Below are positions 35,661-44,378 of a stretch of DNA of 64,000 nt, piece by piece. The position numbers and the translations under genes were made by a program. Source of the stretch: an uncultured Lachnospiraceae bacterium (lineage in GTDB: Bacteria > Bacillota > Clostridia > Lachnospirales > Lachnospiraceae); NCBI GenBank assembly GCA_910585825.1, contig CAJUEY010000003.1, positions 1 through 64,000 of the forward strand. The letters are read 5' to 3'. Positions within the stretch are counted from its first letter, which is position 1, and each line of letters begins with the position of its first letter. Under the pieces are notes generated by a model. The model had not been told where the DNA came from, searched no databases, and saw only the letters and a program-made list of their open reading frames with translations.

Positions 35661-37497
35661 GGGTAAACTCCTTCACTTTTTCAATTATGAAATCCTGCGC
35701 TTCATTCGTCAGATCCGGATACAGAGGCAGGGAGATCATACGGGAATAAATTTCTTCCGCATTGGGACAATGTACGTCCTGATACCCATGCTCCTGATAA
35801 TATGGATGAAAATATACCGGAATATAATGCACGTTGACGCCGATTCCCGCTGCCCCAAGCTTTTCAAATACACGTTTCCTGTCGTGATTCTTTACCTGGA
35901 TAATATACAAATGCCAGCCGCTGTCCGTTTCCGGCGCCTGATACGGCGTTATGATATCCGGACAATCTGCAAATGCCGTATCATAGCGCTTTGCCAGTTC
36001 TCTCCTTCGCCCGATAAAATAGTCCAGCTTTTTCATCTGACTGACGCCAAGGGCGCACTGAACATCTGTAATCCGGTAATTATAGCCCAGATGAAGCTGC
36101 TGATAAAACCAGGGGCCTTCGTTTCTCGTCATAAGAGCCGTATCTCTTGTAATTCCATGGCTCCGAAACAGACACATGCGTTCATATAATTTCGGATCGT
36201 CTGTAACAATCATGCCTCCTTCTCCGGTCGTAATTGGTTTTACCGGATGAAAGCTAAACGTCGTCAAATCCGAAACAGCTCCGATTTTCTTTCCTTTATA
36301 TTCAGATCCAAGGGCATGGGCGCCGTCTTCAATCACAATCAAATGATGCTCTCTGGCAATTGCACAGATTTTCTCCATGTCGCAAGGCTGCCCCGCCAAA
36401 TGCACGGCGATAATTGCTTTTGTTCTTTTTGTAATTTTTCCCAGAATGTCGTCGGGATCGAGATTATACGTTTTCGGATCTACGTCTGCAAAAACAGGCG
36501 TACCTCCGCAGTAAAGCACGCAATTCGATGACGCGGCAAAGGTAAGGGGGGTTGTAATCACCTCATCTCCCTTTCCGATTCCAGCCGCAAAACAGGCTGC
36601 GTGAAGGGCTGCCGTTCCATTGGAAACAGCTACGGCATACTTTGCTTTGGTATATCGGCAGACTGCCTGTTCAAACTCTCGAATTTTGGGTCCTGTGGTC
36701 AGATAATCACTCTGCAGCACGTCATCCACCGCCTGAATATCTGCTTCGTCTACACTCTGCCTTCCATAAGGGATTCCTTCCGGATAGCCCACTATGGCAG
36801 ATTCCTTTTTCCCCTGCATAAGCTGAAATTTTAATTCTGCAATTTTCCAATCGCTATCATCATCAATATCCTGCACCTGCATTTCCGATACAAATATCGG
36901 CATAATCTCTTTGGAAATCCTGCCGTCCGCACTTAAATATTTCTTTGTATCATAAATATAAAACTGCCCGGCGTCATGATACTGCTTTTCCAAATCCTGA
37001 GAACGGGCTCTCATATATTCTTTGTGCTTAAATTCAATCGTTCCATTCTCATCCACCACATAACACCTCTGGGGAGGATAAGAAAAACGAACCACAGGCA
37101 TCACCTGTATCGGATGCTTTGTTTCCATAAGCTCCATTCCCTCTATGAGTTTTTCCGCCGTTACAAAAGGCGCCGTAGGATAAATACAGCAGAAATAATC
37201 AAAGGTCCTGCCAAGGTTGCGATAATTCTCGATGACTTCTAAAAGCACATCCGCCGTTGTAGCATAATCATCGGAAGTTTTTTCGTTCCGCATAAAGGGA
37301 ACTGCCGCACCGTATTTCTGTGCTATTTTTGCAATTTCTTCACTATCCGTTGATACCATAACTTCATCAAATAATCCGCTTTCAATGGCCGCCTCGATCG
37401 AATAGGCAATGATCGGCTTGCCGCAAAAATCTTTTATATTTTTTTTCGGTATTCTCCTGCTGCCGCCTCTCGCGGTTATAATCGCCAGTCTGTTCAT
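35647..37497 (-). CDS. PseF-PseC fusion: CMP-nonulosonate cytidylyltransferase plus amino-sugar transaminase
   Basis: A 616-residue fusion. Residues 1-230 form a CMP-sugar synthetase of the PseF type, with AIITARGGSRRIPKKNI, STDSEEIA and CIYPTAPF. Residues 235-616 form a PseC-type DegT transaminase, with DDVLQSDYLTTGPKI, VSNGTAALHAA, TPLTFAASSNC, EDGAHALG and FSFHPVKPITTGEGG carrying the PLP lysine. Separate genes normally encode these first-half and last-step enzymes of the pathway. I start at the ATG at 37497 behind GGGAG, with a 4-bp overlap of the upstream GT2-TPR gene; the longer frame to 37566 lies inside that gene. No frameshift is seen at the junction, so the fusion appears real. Confidence 0.9.
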   Translation of the reverse strand: MNRLAIITARGGSRRIPKKNIKDFCGKPIIAYSIEAAIESGLFDEVMVSTDSEEIAKIAQKYGAAVPFMRNEKTSDDYATTADVLLEVIENYRNLGRTFDYFCCIYPTAPFVTAEKLIEGMELMETKHPIQVMPVVRFSYPPQRCYVVDENGTIEFKHKEYMRARSQDLEKQYHDAGQFYIYDTKKYLSADGRISKEIMPIFVSEMQVQDIDDDSDWKIAELKFQLMQGKKESAIVGYPEGIPYGRQSVDEADIQAVDDVLQSDYLTTGPKIREFEQAVCRYTKAKYAVAVSNGTAALHAACFAAGIGKGDEVITTPLTFAASSNCVLYCGGTPVFADVDPKTYNLDPDDILGKITKRTKAIIAVHLAGQPCDMEKICAIAREHHLIVIEDGAHALGSEYKGKKIGAVSDLTTFSFHPVKPITTGEGGMIVTDDPKLYERMCLFRSHGITRDTALMTRNEGPWFYQQLHLGYNYRITDVQCALGVSQMKKLDYFIGRRRELAKRYDTAFADCPDIITPYQAPETDSGWHLYIIQVKNHDRKRVFEKLGAAGIGVNVHYIPVYFHPYYQEHGYQDVHCPNAEEIYSRMISLPLYPDLTNEAQDFIIEKVKEFTHETV

Positions 37498-38585
37498 TTT
37501 CTGTCCACTCCCTCTTTCATATCCAAGCCTTGCAGCCGCTCTTTCGCGGGCCGGTACTCTCTGCACATTTTATAATATTTCGCCGCCTCATCTGTATCAC
37601 CCAGACATTCACAAATCACACCGATATTGTAATACGCGGCATAAGAATTTATGCCGGTTGTTTTTGCATCCTTTTGGCCCGCTGCTTTCTGAAATTCCTG
37701 TACAGCCTCTGAAAATCTGGCGTTATTCATATAAATGAGTCCCATCAAAAACTGAAAATCTGCTGTATTTCCAAATTCCTGATAAATATTTTCAAAAAAC
37801 AGCGCCGCATCTTTCTGATTGCTGTTCAGCAAAGCGTAGCCGTAAGTCTCCACCATATCAATGACATATTCCAGCTTTGGATTCAGATCATACGAAAGCC
37901 CTCTTGCAAAATATTCACAGGCGCATGCATATTCTTCCGCCATATAATACCCTTTGCCAAGCTGGTACAAGATATAGGGAATTTTCTCTTCGTTTTTTGC
38001 TTCCTCTAAAAATTTCAGCTCTTCTTTGAGCAAATGAATATTCCGAAATGCCTTCTCTCTCTTTAAATCCATCGGCAGATCATATCCTGTATGTCCGATG
38101 ATAAGCGGCACCGGATAAGTTTCATAATTCCCGCCTGAAAATGCTTCTACCTGCTCGTGAATCCGTCCTTCATAGTGATACTTATCTTTTGCAAAAATGC
38201 GGTTGATCCACTCTTTCTTTTCCTGTATTTCATTTTTCCTGGTCAGGATATTGACTCTCTGAATCCTCCCTACTCCATCCGGATGTTTTGCAGCCGCATC
38301 CAGCAGTTTCTCAAAATCCAAAACTTTGATGTATTCGTCGCTGTCCAAAATCATGACATGGGAATGAGATGCTTTGGAAACCGCAAAGTTTTTGGCTGCG
38401 GCAAAATCATCGCACCAGACAAAATCATAGACATGCCGGGTATATTGAAAAGCGATTTCTTTTGTTCGGTCCCAAGAACCAGTATCCACCACAATCATTT
38501 CAAAGGGATAGGGCTTTAAGCTTTCCAGGCAGCGTCTGATATTTTTTTCTTCATTTTTTGCAATGATGCAAACGGAAATATTCAT
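37494..38585 (-). CDS. GT2 glycosyltransferase with C-terminal TPR repeats
   Basis: A 363-residue protein. Residues 1-170 are a GT2 domain of the SunS/WaaE-like type: CIIAKNEEKNIRRCLESL, VVDTGSWDRT and the metal-binding LDSDEYI. Residues 190-350 are tetratricopeptide-like helices (YILYQLGKGYYMAEEYACACEY and YNIGVICECLGDTDEAAKYYK). This layout is shared with SunS-type and other peptide- or protein-directed glycosyltransferases, so it may glycosylate a protein acceptor. The start is set by AGGAAG 6 nt before the second ATG; the first ATG, two codons upstream, is too close to it. Confidence 0.8.
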   Translation of the reverse strand: MNISVCIIAKNEEKNIRRCLESLKPYPFEMIVVDTGSWDRTKEIAFQYTRHVYDFVWCDDFAAAKNFAVSKASHSHVMILDSDEYIKVLDFEKLLDAAAKHPDGVGRIQRVNILTRKNEIQEKKEWINRIFAKDKYHYEGRIHEQVEAFSGGNYETYPVPLIIGHTGYDLPMDLKREKAFRNIHLLKEELKFLEEAKNEEKIPYILYQLGKGYYMAEEYACACEYFARGLSYDLNPKLEYVIDMVETYGYALLNSNQKDAALFFENIYQEFGNTADFQFLMGLIYMNNARFSEAVQEFQKAAGQKDAKTTGINSYAAYYNIGVICECLGDTDEAAKYYKMCREYRPAKERLQGLDMKEGVDRK

Positions 38586-38595
38586 TTTCATCTTC

Positions 38596-39543
38596 CTATT
38601 CTAAAATCAAAAATTTCTCATTCAGTTCCCGGACTCCCACAGCTCTTTTGTAAGCGCTCTTCCAGGAACCTACGGTAATTCCGTCCAGCAGGTCCAGCCA
38701 CCACAATACATCTGTATAGCCCAGCATATGGCGGAATCTCACTGTGCCGGATATTCTCGGATTTATCTCAAAAATATAATATTTTCCGTTCTTTTTCCGC
38801 ATCTGTATGTTTAAATATCCCTCTAAATCAAATGCCTGCACTGCTCTTTTCGCAATCTGAATGATTTCGTTTTCTGCTGTCAATTCCACCTGACTGCTGT
38901 AGCCGTCCTTTAGCTGCCGCAAAAAAGCAATCACATTGACCGTCTCCTCATACCGGAAAACTCCTACTGTATATTCCTCTGCGCTTTCAATATATTCCTG
39001 CAGAACACAATCTGAATCTATCCGATCCGGAATATCCTCCTGAGAAGTCAAAAGAACAATATCCTTAGAACCGTTGGATTTTCTTGGTTTCAGGATATAC
39101 TTCCCGTTTTCTTTGGATACGTTCTTTAAAATATCGTTTTTTCCTTTGTCCGTATATGTAAAAGGTACGTCAAATCCATGTTCCGAAAGAAAACAGGCAG
39201 TCGCATATTTGTCCAGACAAATATCCAGAACCTCCTGCGCCTGAATAACAACTTTTACATTGATTTTCTCAAACCGGTTCCGCTCCCGCCCGATTCTCTC
39301 AATCTCCCTCTCATTGACCGGTATCAAATGCGTGATCCCATATGTCCGGCATTTTTCCAACAGTTCCTCGATATAGCCTTCATCCACTGCATATCTGCAC
39401 TGCCAGAACTCTTCCGCCAAATCCATTCCGGCTGCAATTTCATTTACATCGCATCCAAATAAAACATGATCTTTGGACTTTAAAATTTTTAGTATCCCAT
39501 ATCCGATATTTCCACTGACTGCTGTAACTAATATTCTTCTCAT
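38596..39543 (-). CDS. ATP-grasp enzyme (CarB-like)
   Basis: A 315-residue ligase of the ATP-grasp superfamily. The N-terminal part (1-100) is a Rossmann-like domain opening with ILVTAVSGNIGYG; the ATP-grasp core shows GKYILKPRKSNGSKDI, VLQEYIESAEEYTVGVF and YYIFEINPRISGTVRFRHM with the metal-binding Glu and Asn. Family members join a carboxylate to an amine. In a glycan island it may attach an amino acid or other acid to an amino sugar. Substrates are not deducible. Downstream of a metallophosphoesterase, gap 7 bp. Confidence 0.8.
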   Translation of the reverse strand: MRRILVTAVSGNIGYGILKILKSKDHVLFGCDVNEIAAGMDLAEEFWQCRYAVDEGYIEELLEKCRTYGITHLIPVNEREIERIGRERNRFEKINVKVVIQAQEVLDICLDKYATACFLSEHGFDVPFTYTDKGKNDILKNVSKENGKYILKPRKSNGSKDIVLLTSQEDIPDRIDSDCVLQEYIESAEEYTVGVFRYEETVNVIAFLRQLKDGYSSQVELTAENEIIQIAKRAVQAFDLEGYLNIQMRKKNGKYYIFEINPRISGTVRFRHMLGYTDVLWWLDLLDGITVGSWKSAYKRAVGVRELNEKFLILE

Positions 39544-39550
39544 CGCTTAC

Positions 39551-40252
39551 TCACTTTTTGTTTCTCTCCAAGACTTCCTTTAATTTTTTTAACTGAGGAT
39601 CATATCTGTCAATCTGCTCATACAACAACGCCCGTTCTATTTCTACATTCAAAAACTCCACCTGCCGGGAGCCGGCGTCCACAACGGCAAACCCATATCC
39701 GCTTCCATCTCTGGGCTGTCCCAGCGAACCGGAATTGACCACCAGTGTATTTCCTTCCCATCTCACCATTCTGCAATGGGTATGCCCTAATATCACAATA
39801 TCATACTGTTGATATTCCTCTGGATTTAAAACCGGCTTGTCCGGATATAATCTTCCTTCCAGGTCATCCTCCGGCGTTCCATGAAAAATTCCGATTCTGA
39901 GATCGTTCCCATTCAGAATATACTTTGATTCATGTGCTCCGATCAGCGCCGCCTCTTCTTTGTTATATCTTTTTCTTATATCATCATAAGAATGCCCATA
40001 CTGTTCTATATAATATTCGGCATTTACGTTTCTCTGATAAATCTCCAGAAAATATGCATCATGGTTTCCTTTTAACCAAATCAGCCCATCCATTTCCGAT
40101 AATTTCCGGATAATTTCTTTTTGATTATAGTAATAGCCGAAAATATCACCACAGAACACCAGATAATCATAAGATATCGTTTTTATTTTTTTCAAAAATG
40201 CATCTAATGCATAAGAATTTCCATGAATATCGGAAAACACAACCAGCTTCAT
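39551..40252 (-). CDS. metallophosphoesterase (YfcE/MJ0936-like)
   Basis: A 233-residue calcineurin-type phosphoesterase with the full motif set: FSDIHGN (metal ligands), FCGDIFGYY, LKGNHDAYFL, and LGHTHCRM. It is cytoplasmic and belongs to the small YfcE-like group, whose members hydrolyse phosphodiesters or sugar phosphates. Its start lies at the stop codon of the decayed epimerase frame. In this setting it may remove phosphate from a sugar intermediate, but that is inference. Confidence 0.87.
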   Translation of the reverse strand: MKLVVFSDIHGNSYALDAFLKKIKTISYDYLVFCGDIFGYYYNQKEIIRKLSEMDGLIWLKGNHDAYFLEIYQRNVNAEYYIEQYGHSYDDIRKRYNKEEAALIGAHESKYILNGNDLRIGIFHGTPEDDLEGRLYPDKPVLNPEEYQQYDIVILGHTHCRMVRWEGNTLVVNSGSLGQPRDGSGYGFAVVDAGSRQVEFLNVEIERALLYEQIDRYDPQLKKLKEVLERNKK

Positions 40253-41412
40253 TTATTCACTCTTTTCCAAACTGTCTATCATCCAGCGGATCGTTTCCGC
40301 AAGTTCATACCGGGGAATAAATCCAAGCTCTTTACGCGCTTTTTCTCCGGAAATCACCCATTGGTTCTCTTCCTCAGGATCTTCCCGCCTTCCCCATACA
40401 ATTCTATTGTCTCATTTTTTTGACATTTTCTCAATAGGAAGGACAAATAAAGATTGGGGTTCATCCCCTTCCCGATCGGAGACGGAATTCTCAAAATGAC
40501 TGTCTGTATACTTTCTGAAAGCTCCTGCCTTACGATCTGTTCTCCCGCATATTTTGTAATATGGTAAAGCATCTTCGGTTCTATTGGGTGTAATTCTGTA
40601 ATCGGCAGATCTTTCGGCACGCCGATTACCGGTATGCTGGACAAATAAACAAACCGTTTCACGCCAATTGCCTTTGCCAGACCTGCAACATGATATGTTC
40701 CCAGACAATTCGTCAGAATTGTCTGATCACTGCCCCGCATATCCAAATCTGCCGCCAGATGTATCAATGTCCCACATTTTTTTACCAAACCCTTTGTACG
40801 TTGTTCTATGTCTTCTTTACAGATATCCGCTTCTACTGCCACAACCCGGTCGTCAAACTGCTTTGGCTTTTTACGGACCAGGGCAGTTACTTCATACCCT
40901 TCCTGCAGCAACGCATCCACCACATATCTGCCGATAAATCCCGCCGCAACTGCTTTGACAGAAAACGTATTGTAATCTCCCACTGTAGTTTCATGTGCAA
41001 TCAGGCTGCCTCCAAACAACAAATTAGCATTTCCCAAAACCACGCCTTCTTCCAGAATTACCCCCTCTAAAATATTATTTCCTTCCCCCAGCATTACGTT
41101 TTTTTCTATCAGCGCCGTGGGATGAATATAATTTTCAAAATGAAAGCCCAGGGTTTTGCACCGCTCAAAATTTTCTTTCCGCACCTTACTCATTTTGGTA
41201 TAACCGATTCCCATAATAAGGGAATATTCTATGGGTGAATGGCTTTCCTTTAACTGCTCTATAGGAACCACAGGCAGTCCATCCATTTCCTGTTCCTGTA
41301 TAAATGCCGATTCTACGGCATAGGCTGCCGTTTGTCCAAAATCAGTCAGCTCTATATATCGTTTCATCATTCTGGCATAAGATCCATTGCCTATAACAAT
41401 TAATTTTTTCAT
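40253..41412 (-). pseudogene. decayed NeuD/PglD-type acyltransferase joined to a truncated NAD-dependent epimerase
   Basis: The readable ORF (40354-41412) starts as a NeuD/PglD protein: a Rossmann-like domain with VIGNGSYARMM, then left-handed helix hexads (HPTALIEKNVMLGEGNNILEG) up to SVKAVAAG. There it passes in frame into the middle of the NAD motif of an epimerase (AGFIGRYVVDALL, the expected first half of GXXGXXG being absent), continuing through HLAADLDMRG, LSSIPVIG and YHITKYAGEQ. It then ends early after LYGEGG. The next frame (40253-40395) encodes an epimerase tail, WVISGEKARKELGF onwards. About 90 central residues are missing. I infer two deletions that removed parts of two former genes. 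Confidence 0.75.
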
Positions 41413-42353
41413 AGCATTTTGTTCCCATGGCTGTAATCCTTTTGAATAGGGGTTCCGTTTTCATCAAAACGCTCCTCTCCGATCACTGCCCAGTCTGTAC
41501 AGGTCTGACAGATTTCCGGCAATTCGTCAAACCTGTGCTCTATATGCCTGCTTACCATATTTTTGTTTCTCCGCATCCAGATCTCTTTGATGGATTCTTC
41601 TTTGACATTACCGCAGACGTACTGCGCATCCACATCCATCACACAGTTTACCGCCTTTCCATCCCAGGTAATCGGCAATATTCCCACTGCATTTCCACAT
41701 GCTACCCGTTCTGTCTCCGCTTCCGGCTTAATCTCTTCGCACATACCCGCCCAGGAAATCAGCCTGCGGGTAGTTGTCCATGCGCCCCGTTCTCTAAAAT
41801 AATGGATAATCTGTTGTACTTCATGCTTATTTTCTTCCATTTCCATAACTTTTACTTCAATAATCGGTTGTTTTAAATTCAATTCTTTTTTGCGTTCTAA
41901 TAAATGTTCAATATTCCGGTAGGTTACATCCCTGTTCGCACCGATCCGTATTTTCTCATATACTTCTTTGGAAAAGCCGTCGCAGTCAATACTGACAAAA
42001 CTGATTCCGGAATCCAACAGCATTTCCGCCATCTCATGATCCAACAGCGTCCCGTTTGTATTGATGTTAATATTGACCAGGCCCTTTTTTCTTGCATAAT
42101 CGATCATATAATAAATTTTGTATTTCTGCAGCAGCGGTTCTCCGTAGAAATCCAGCCACAGTCTGGTATATGGATTTTCAGCCGCAATTTCGTCTATGAT
42201 TTTCTTATACAGCAACATATCCATGGTGCCTTTCGGCCTTGTTAACTTGTTATTGGCGCATGTGGTGCAATTCAGGTTGCAGAAATTACCCGGTTCCACA
42301 ATGACATTTAACGGAAAATCTTTCTCCTGATTACGTTCCAAACAAGTGCCCAT
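41409..42353 (-). CDS. radical SAM/SPASM-like protein
   Basis: A 314-residue radical SAM enzyme. GNFCNLNCTTCANN is the CxxxCxxC [4Fe-4S] motif (about residues 22-29), DFYGEPLL is the SAM-binding GEP-type motif, and NININTNGTLL is the usual strand 3. Three or more Cys in the C-terminal third (CGNAVG, NCVMD, YVCGN, CQTCTDW) suggest a SPASM auxiliary cluster. The start at 42353 uses AGGAG 12 nt upstream, rather distant. ATGA overlap with the following pseudogene. Substrate unknown; possibly modifies a sugar or lipid-linked intermediate. Confidence 0.85.
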   Translation of the reverse strand: MGTCLERNQEKDFPLNVIVEPGNFCNLNCTTCANNKLTRPKGTMDMLLYKKIIDEIAAENPYTRLWLDFYGEPLLQKYKIYYMIDYARKKGLVNININTNGTLLDHEMAEMLLDSGISFVSIDCDGFSKEVYEKIRIGANRDVTYRNIEHLLERKKELNLKQPIIEVKVMEMEENKHEVQQIIHYFRERGAWTTTRRLISWAGMCEEIKPEAETERVACGNAVGILPITWDGKAVNCVMDVDAQYVCGNVKEESIKEIWMRRNKNMVSRHIEHRFDELPEICQTCTDWAVIGEERFDENGTPIQKDYSHGNKML

Positions 42354-43881
42354 AAATTGTTTTCTCTCCTGCCATATTCTTTTTCCGGTATCCCGCCTGA
42401 TAGTCCAACTGATAAAATCTGCTTTCTTTTTGCAATTTTTCAATCCTTTCCGGTGTATAGTTCCGGTTCATCCAGGAATGCATCAAAAAGATATTTCCCT
42501 CACGATAGCCGCATTGTTCCAACTCGTTTCTAATCTCCGGGAATTCCTCCCATGCCGCCTGAATAAGATCATCTGCAAGATGATCGTCTACCAGTTTATC
42601 TTCCACTTCCCAGTAATACCAGAGTCCTTCCATTAAAAACTGAAATAATTTATGCCCTTTCCCGGCATACCACAAATGATTAGACCAGCGTCCTCCGGCA
42701 ATATTATGATCACCTGACGGCGTTTGAAACCGCAGCGTATAGAGTTTTTGCCGAAACAGTTCTCTTTCCACCGTCCCTGTTACATAACACGCGGCATCCA
42801 CCCAAAGTCCTCCATAACGAAACAAAAGCTCTGCCCTAAGCAGATCCAGAAGATGCGCCTCCGGTATTTTTCCTTCGTTAAACTTTTGAATCACGCTTTC
42901 TGTAAATGCAGCATAATTCAAACAATTCTCCAATGTAATCAGACGAAATTCTGTCTGATCCTTTGGCAGATTTTCTTTTAAGCTCCGGATGCAGCTGCCG
43001 ATCAGTTCCGGCATCTCCTCTTCTCCCGGCCACCAGCACACAAAAACCGGTATCCTGCCGCCGAAATCATCCGGGCAGGTCAAAGGCTGCGCCAGCGTTC
43101 CTTTCATGGCTCCCTTTCGATACAGCTGCAGCAGCGGATCAATTTTTAGCCTGACATACTGATACAGCAGTGCAGCCCTCTTAGGCGTATTCAAAAAATC
43201 AGAAGAGTCCATCAGCTCCATCTTCTCTTCCGTCACTGCCTCCGGCTGCATCAACAGCCACACCCGAAATAACCGCTCCGCCAGAAATCCCATAACCCGT
43301 TTCTGATAATCGTCATATTCCTCCAGATGCAGCCGCTTTTCTGTTTCAAAAAGAATATCAAACAACCATTCACAATATCTGTCAAAAATGTTTTTCCGGG
43401 TAATCCACATATTTCCCACGGAAACCAAAATCGTCTCCATGGCATAATCAAAAGCAGCTAAATACTCCGGATATTTTTCTGCGATTACTTCCCGGCACAC
43501 ATCCAGATCTTTTGCATAATGTCTCTTTGCATAATGCTCATAAGCGCTTGCATCTTTCACACAGCTGCTGTTTGGAACAATAATCGGATATTTTTGCATC
43601 GTTTTTTCAATATAGTCCTGACGCAGCAGCTGTTCCTCTTTTACAAAATAGCGGCGGTAATGACAGATTCCAATCACATCGCAGCCCACATTTTTCCAGA
43701 TCCAGTAAATTCCTGTCAACTCACAATAATATGGATTCTTCTCGGATATGTGGTCTTTCGTATCATCTCCCGGATAACCCAGATCCTCTTTCCCTTTTTT
43801 GCCCACCTGCATCGGAATATACATCGCATCCGGTATTTTATCTATTTTCTTATGTGTCATTACATAAATTCTTGTATCCAT
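42331..43881 (-). CDS. DUF4422 domain fused to a capsular-polysaccharide-type (GT32-like) transferase
   Basis: A 516-residue two-domain protein. Residues 1-225 match DUF4422: IYVMTHKKIDK, YYCELTGIYWIWKN, GICHYRRYF and GNMWITRKNIFDRY. Residues 265-510 match the Caps_synth/GT32 type with PVFVCWWPGEEEMPELI, AHLLDLLRAELLFRYGGLWVDAACY, the DXD-like metal site of GT32, and HDL-like LVDDHLADDLI. Both halves are predicted glycosyltransferases, so the protein may add two sugars. GGAG lies 9 nt before the ATG at 43881. Confidence 0.82.
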   Translation of the reverse strand: MDTRIYVMTHKKIDKIPDAMYIPMQVGKKGKEDLGYPGDDTKDHISEKNPYYCELTGIYWIWKNVGCDVIGICHYRRYFVKEEQLLRQDYIEKTMQKYPIIVPNSSCVKDASAYEHYAKRHYAKDLDVCREVIAEKYPEYLAAFDYAMETILVSVGNMWITRKNIFDRYCEWLFDILFETEKRLHLEEYDDYQKRVMGFLAERLFRVWLLMQPEAVTEEKMELMDSSDFLNTPKRAALLYQYVRLKIDPLLQLYRKGAMKGTLAQPLTCPDDFGGRIPVFVCWWPGEEEMPELIGSCIRSLKENLPKDQTEFRLITLENCLNYAAFTESVIQKFNEGKIPEAHLLDLLRAELLFRYGGLWVDAACYVTGTVERELFRQKLYTLRFQTPSGDHNIAGGRWSNHLWYAGKGHKLFQFLMEGLWYYWEVEDKLVDDHLADDLIQAAWEEFPEIRNELEQCGYREGNIFLMHSWMNRNYTPERIEKLQKESRFYQLDYQAGYRKKNMAGEKTIYGHLFGT

Positions 43882-43885
43882 TCTG

Positions 43886-44350
43886 CTATGCTCCAAAATC
43901 AAAAAGAAAATATAACTTTCCTTCCAAATTCAATTCTTTTATTCTGCTCTTTGGCAAAGCCTCATTCCATTGTTGCAAATTCTGATCTGCCAGCAGATAC
44001 CTGACGCATTTCGCCGCTTTCTCTGCCGTTTCTGCAAATCCCGGTTTTTGGGTCAATGTCTCCGTTCCCAGAAAAACTGCCAGATCATAGCTCTCCTCTC
44101 TTCTGTCTTTCAGAAACGACGCGGCATCTATAATGGAATCATATATGCATTCCCATACTGCAAACTTCTTTTCCGGGAAAAAATCTATGCCGTCTAACCG
44201 GATATCTGCCAAAACTTCCCGGTCCATCACTTTTCTGGATACACTTCCTATGCGTTTTAAAAACATCCCCACATCCAGAATATGTTTCGGTTCCAACTGT
44301 TCTATTGTTTCAAAATAAAGATAAATATCATTTTCATTTTTTAAAATCAT
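43886..44350 (-). CDS. hypothetical protein, 154 residues, island-specific
   Basis: Not recognised. The sequence opens with a helix followed by PKHILDVGMFLKRIGSVSRKV, which looks like the first strand and turn of a methyltransferase-type Rossmann fold. It then has LDGIDFFPEKKFAVWECIYD, YDLAVFLGTE and an aromatic C-terminus (KLYFLFDFGA). At 154 residues it is too short for a complete methyltransferase. No signal peptide or membrane helix. The ribosome site is poor. It lies 5 bp before the DUF4422 fusion gene and is probably co-translated. It might be an accessory subunit of a glycosyltransferase or a degenerate methyltransferase. Confidence 0.6.
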   Translation of the reverse strand: MILKNENDIYLYFETIEQLEPKHILDVGMFLKRIGSVSRKVMDREVLADIRLDGIDFFPEKKFAVWECIYDSIIDAASFLKDRREESYDLAVFLGTETLTQKPGFAETAEKAAKCVRYLLADQNLQQWNEALPKSRIKELNLEGKLYFLFDFGA

Positions 44351-44378
44351 GACGCTTTTCCCGCCTTCTGCATGAATT

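Noticed and set aside
38596..42353. A RiPP or glycocin cluster (radical SAM, ATP-grasp and SunS-like GT2-TPR near each other)
   Set aside because: I found no candidate precursor peptide, leader peptidase or dedicated exporter, and all neighbours are nucleotide-sugar or glycosyltransferase genes.
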